From positions 1-16,345 of the forward strand of contig JABYQR010000616.1 of assembly GCA_022592445.1 (NCBI GenBank): DNA of 16,345 bases, read 5' to 3'. This DNA comes from Cytidiella melzeri (taxonomy: Eukaryota; Basidiomycota; Agaricomycetes; Polyporales; Irpicaceae). Shown here piece by piece: positions 16,084 through 16,345 of the stretch (position 1 is the first letter of the stretch; each line of letters starts with the position of its first letter). The translations under genes and the position numbers were made by a program. Under the pieces are notes generated by a model, which saw only the letters and a program-made list of their open reading frames with translations, was not told the DNA's origin and did no database searches.

Positions 16084-16345
16084 ATGGCCACTCAATCCAA
16101 CACCGGATCCAACGCTGCCCCCGCTGCCGCCAACCTCACCCATTCTGTTCCTTTCGGGAAAATCACTCCCATCGTTTATAATCCTTCGGTTGAGAACTTT
16201 GAGCAGCACATTTTCCATAACCTCACTACAGCCCAAAGGGCCTTCACCCGCACAATTGAGGGTGAAGCGACTACGACCATTGTTCACAATATGATGAATC
16301 AGATGGTTCTCATATGGAACACTCAGCTGTTGTTGTTGGAGGATA
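16084..16345 (+). CDS. Gag-like ORF, N-terminal part (runs off the window)
   Basis: An ATG at 16084 (context AAGCAATGG) opens a frame with no stop through the last base, 87 codons seen. It starts MATQSNTGSNAAPAAANLTH, an Ala/Asn-rich N-terminus, followed by VPFGKITPIVYNPSVENFEQ and a predicted helical stretch (HNLTTAQRAFTRTIEGEATT; MMNQMVLIWNTQLLLLE). The place in the element (LTR, leader, ORF, then this) and the composition suit a gag capsid N-terminus, but no diagnostic motif is visible. It has clean codon use and no breaks. The opposite-strand frame over the same bases is a shadow. Confidence 0.55.
   Translation, partial: MATQSNTGSNAAPAAANLTHSVPFGKITPIVYNPSVENFEQHIFHNLTTAQRAFTRTIEGEATTTIVHNMMNQMVLIWNTQLLLLED

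Overview
The window looks like a transposon graveyard from a filamentous fungus, most likely a mushroom-type basidiomycete. The reasons are a chromodomain-bearing Ty3/gypsy integrase, a Ty1/copia element whose primer-binding site matches an initiator-Met half-tRNA, short fungal-style intron signals, and strong CpG loss in the older repeats. I see no ordinary host gene, and no tRNA, rRNA or CRISPR locus.

Layout. (1) 3-689, plus strand: the 3' end of a gypsy pol (integrase C-terminus plus chromodomain). (2) 672-6851, minus strand: a decayed copia element. Its 5' LTR is at about 6511-6851, the primer-binding site at 6499-6510, the gag start at 6358, and pol is cut off inside RNase H where it meets the gypsy fragment. 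(3) 4434-6286: an 1853-bp element 'A' inserted in the copia gag, with TG...CA ends and a 4-bp target duplication. It carries an intact 175-codon cysteine-rich gene on the minus strand behind a TATA box. (4) 6869-9221: short hairpins, a truncated fourth copy 'D' of the same element, and two families of tandem AT-richer repeats, one containing an inverted segment. (5) 9222-13014: element 'C', interrupted by element 'B' (9439-11371). Each carries a decayed copy of the same cysteine-rich gene. (6) 13095-13563: a MITE with 50-bp terminal inverted repeats. (7) 13627-16345, plus strand: a probable gypsy-like LTR with a minisatellite and stress-type promoter motifs, a structured leader with a candidate intron, a frameshifted coiled-coil ORF, and the start of a gag-like ORF that runs off the window.

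The part least like known elements is the A/B/C/D family. It behaves like a very large solo LTR or a compact non-autonomous element. The full-length units have TG...CA ends and inferred 4-bp duplications; each encodes the same putative zinc-binding protein and has a cluster of CGCAGT motifs downstream of it. The insertion order can be read directly: tandem repeat, then C, then B inside C. A is separate and is the least decayed.

All function statements come from reading the sequence and from general family knowledge. No database search was possible.
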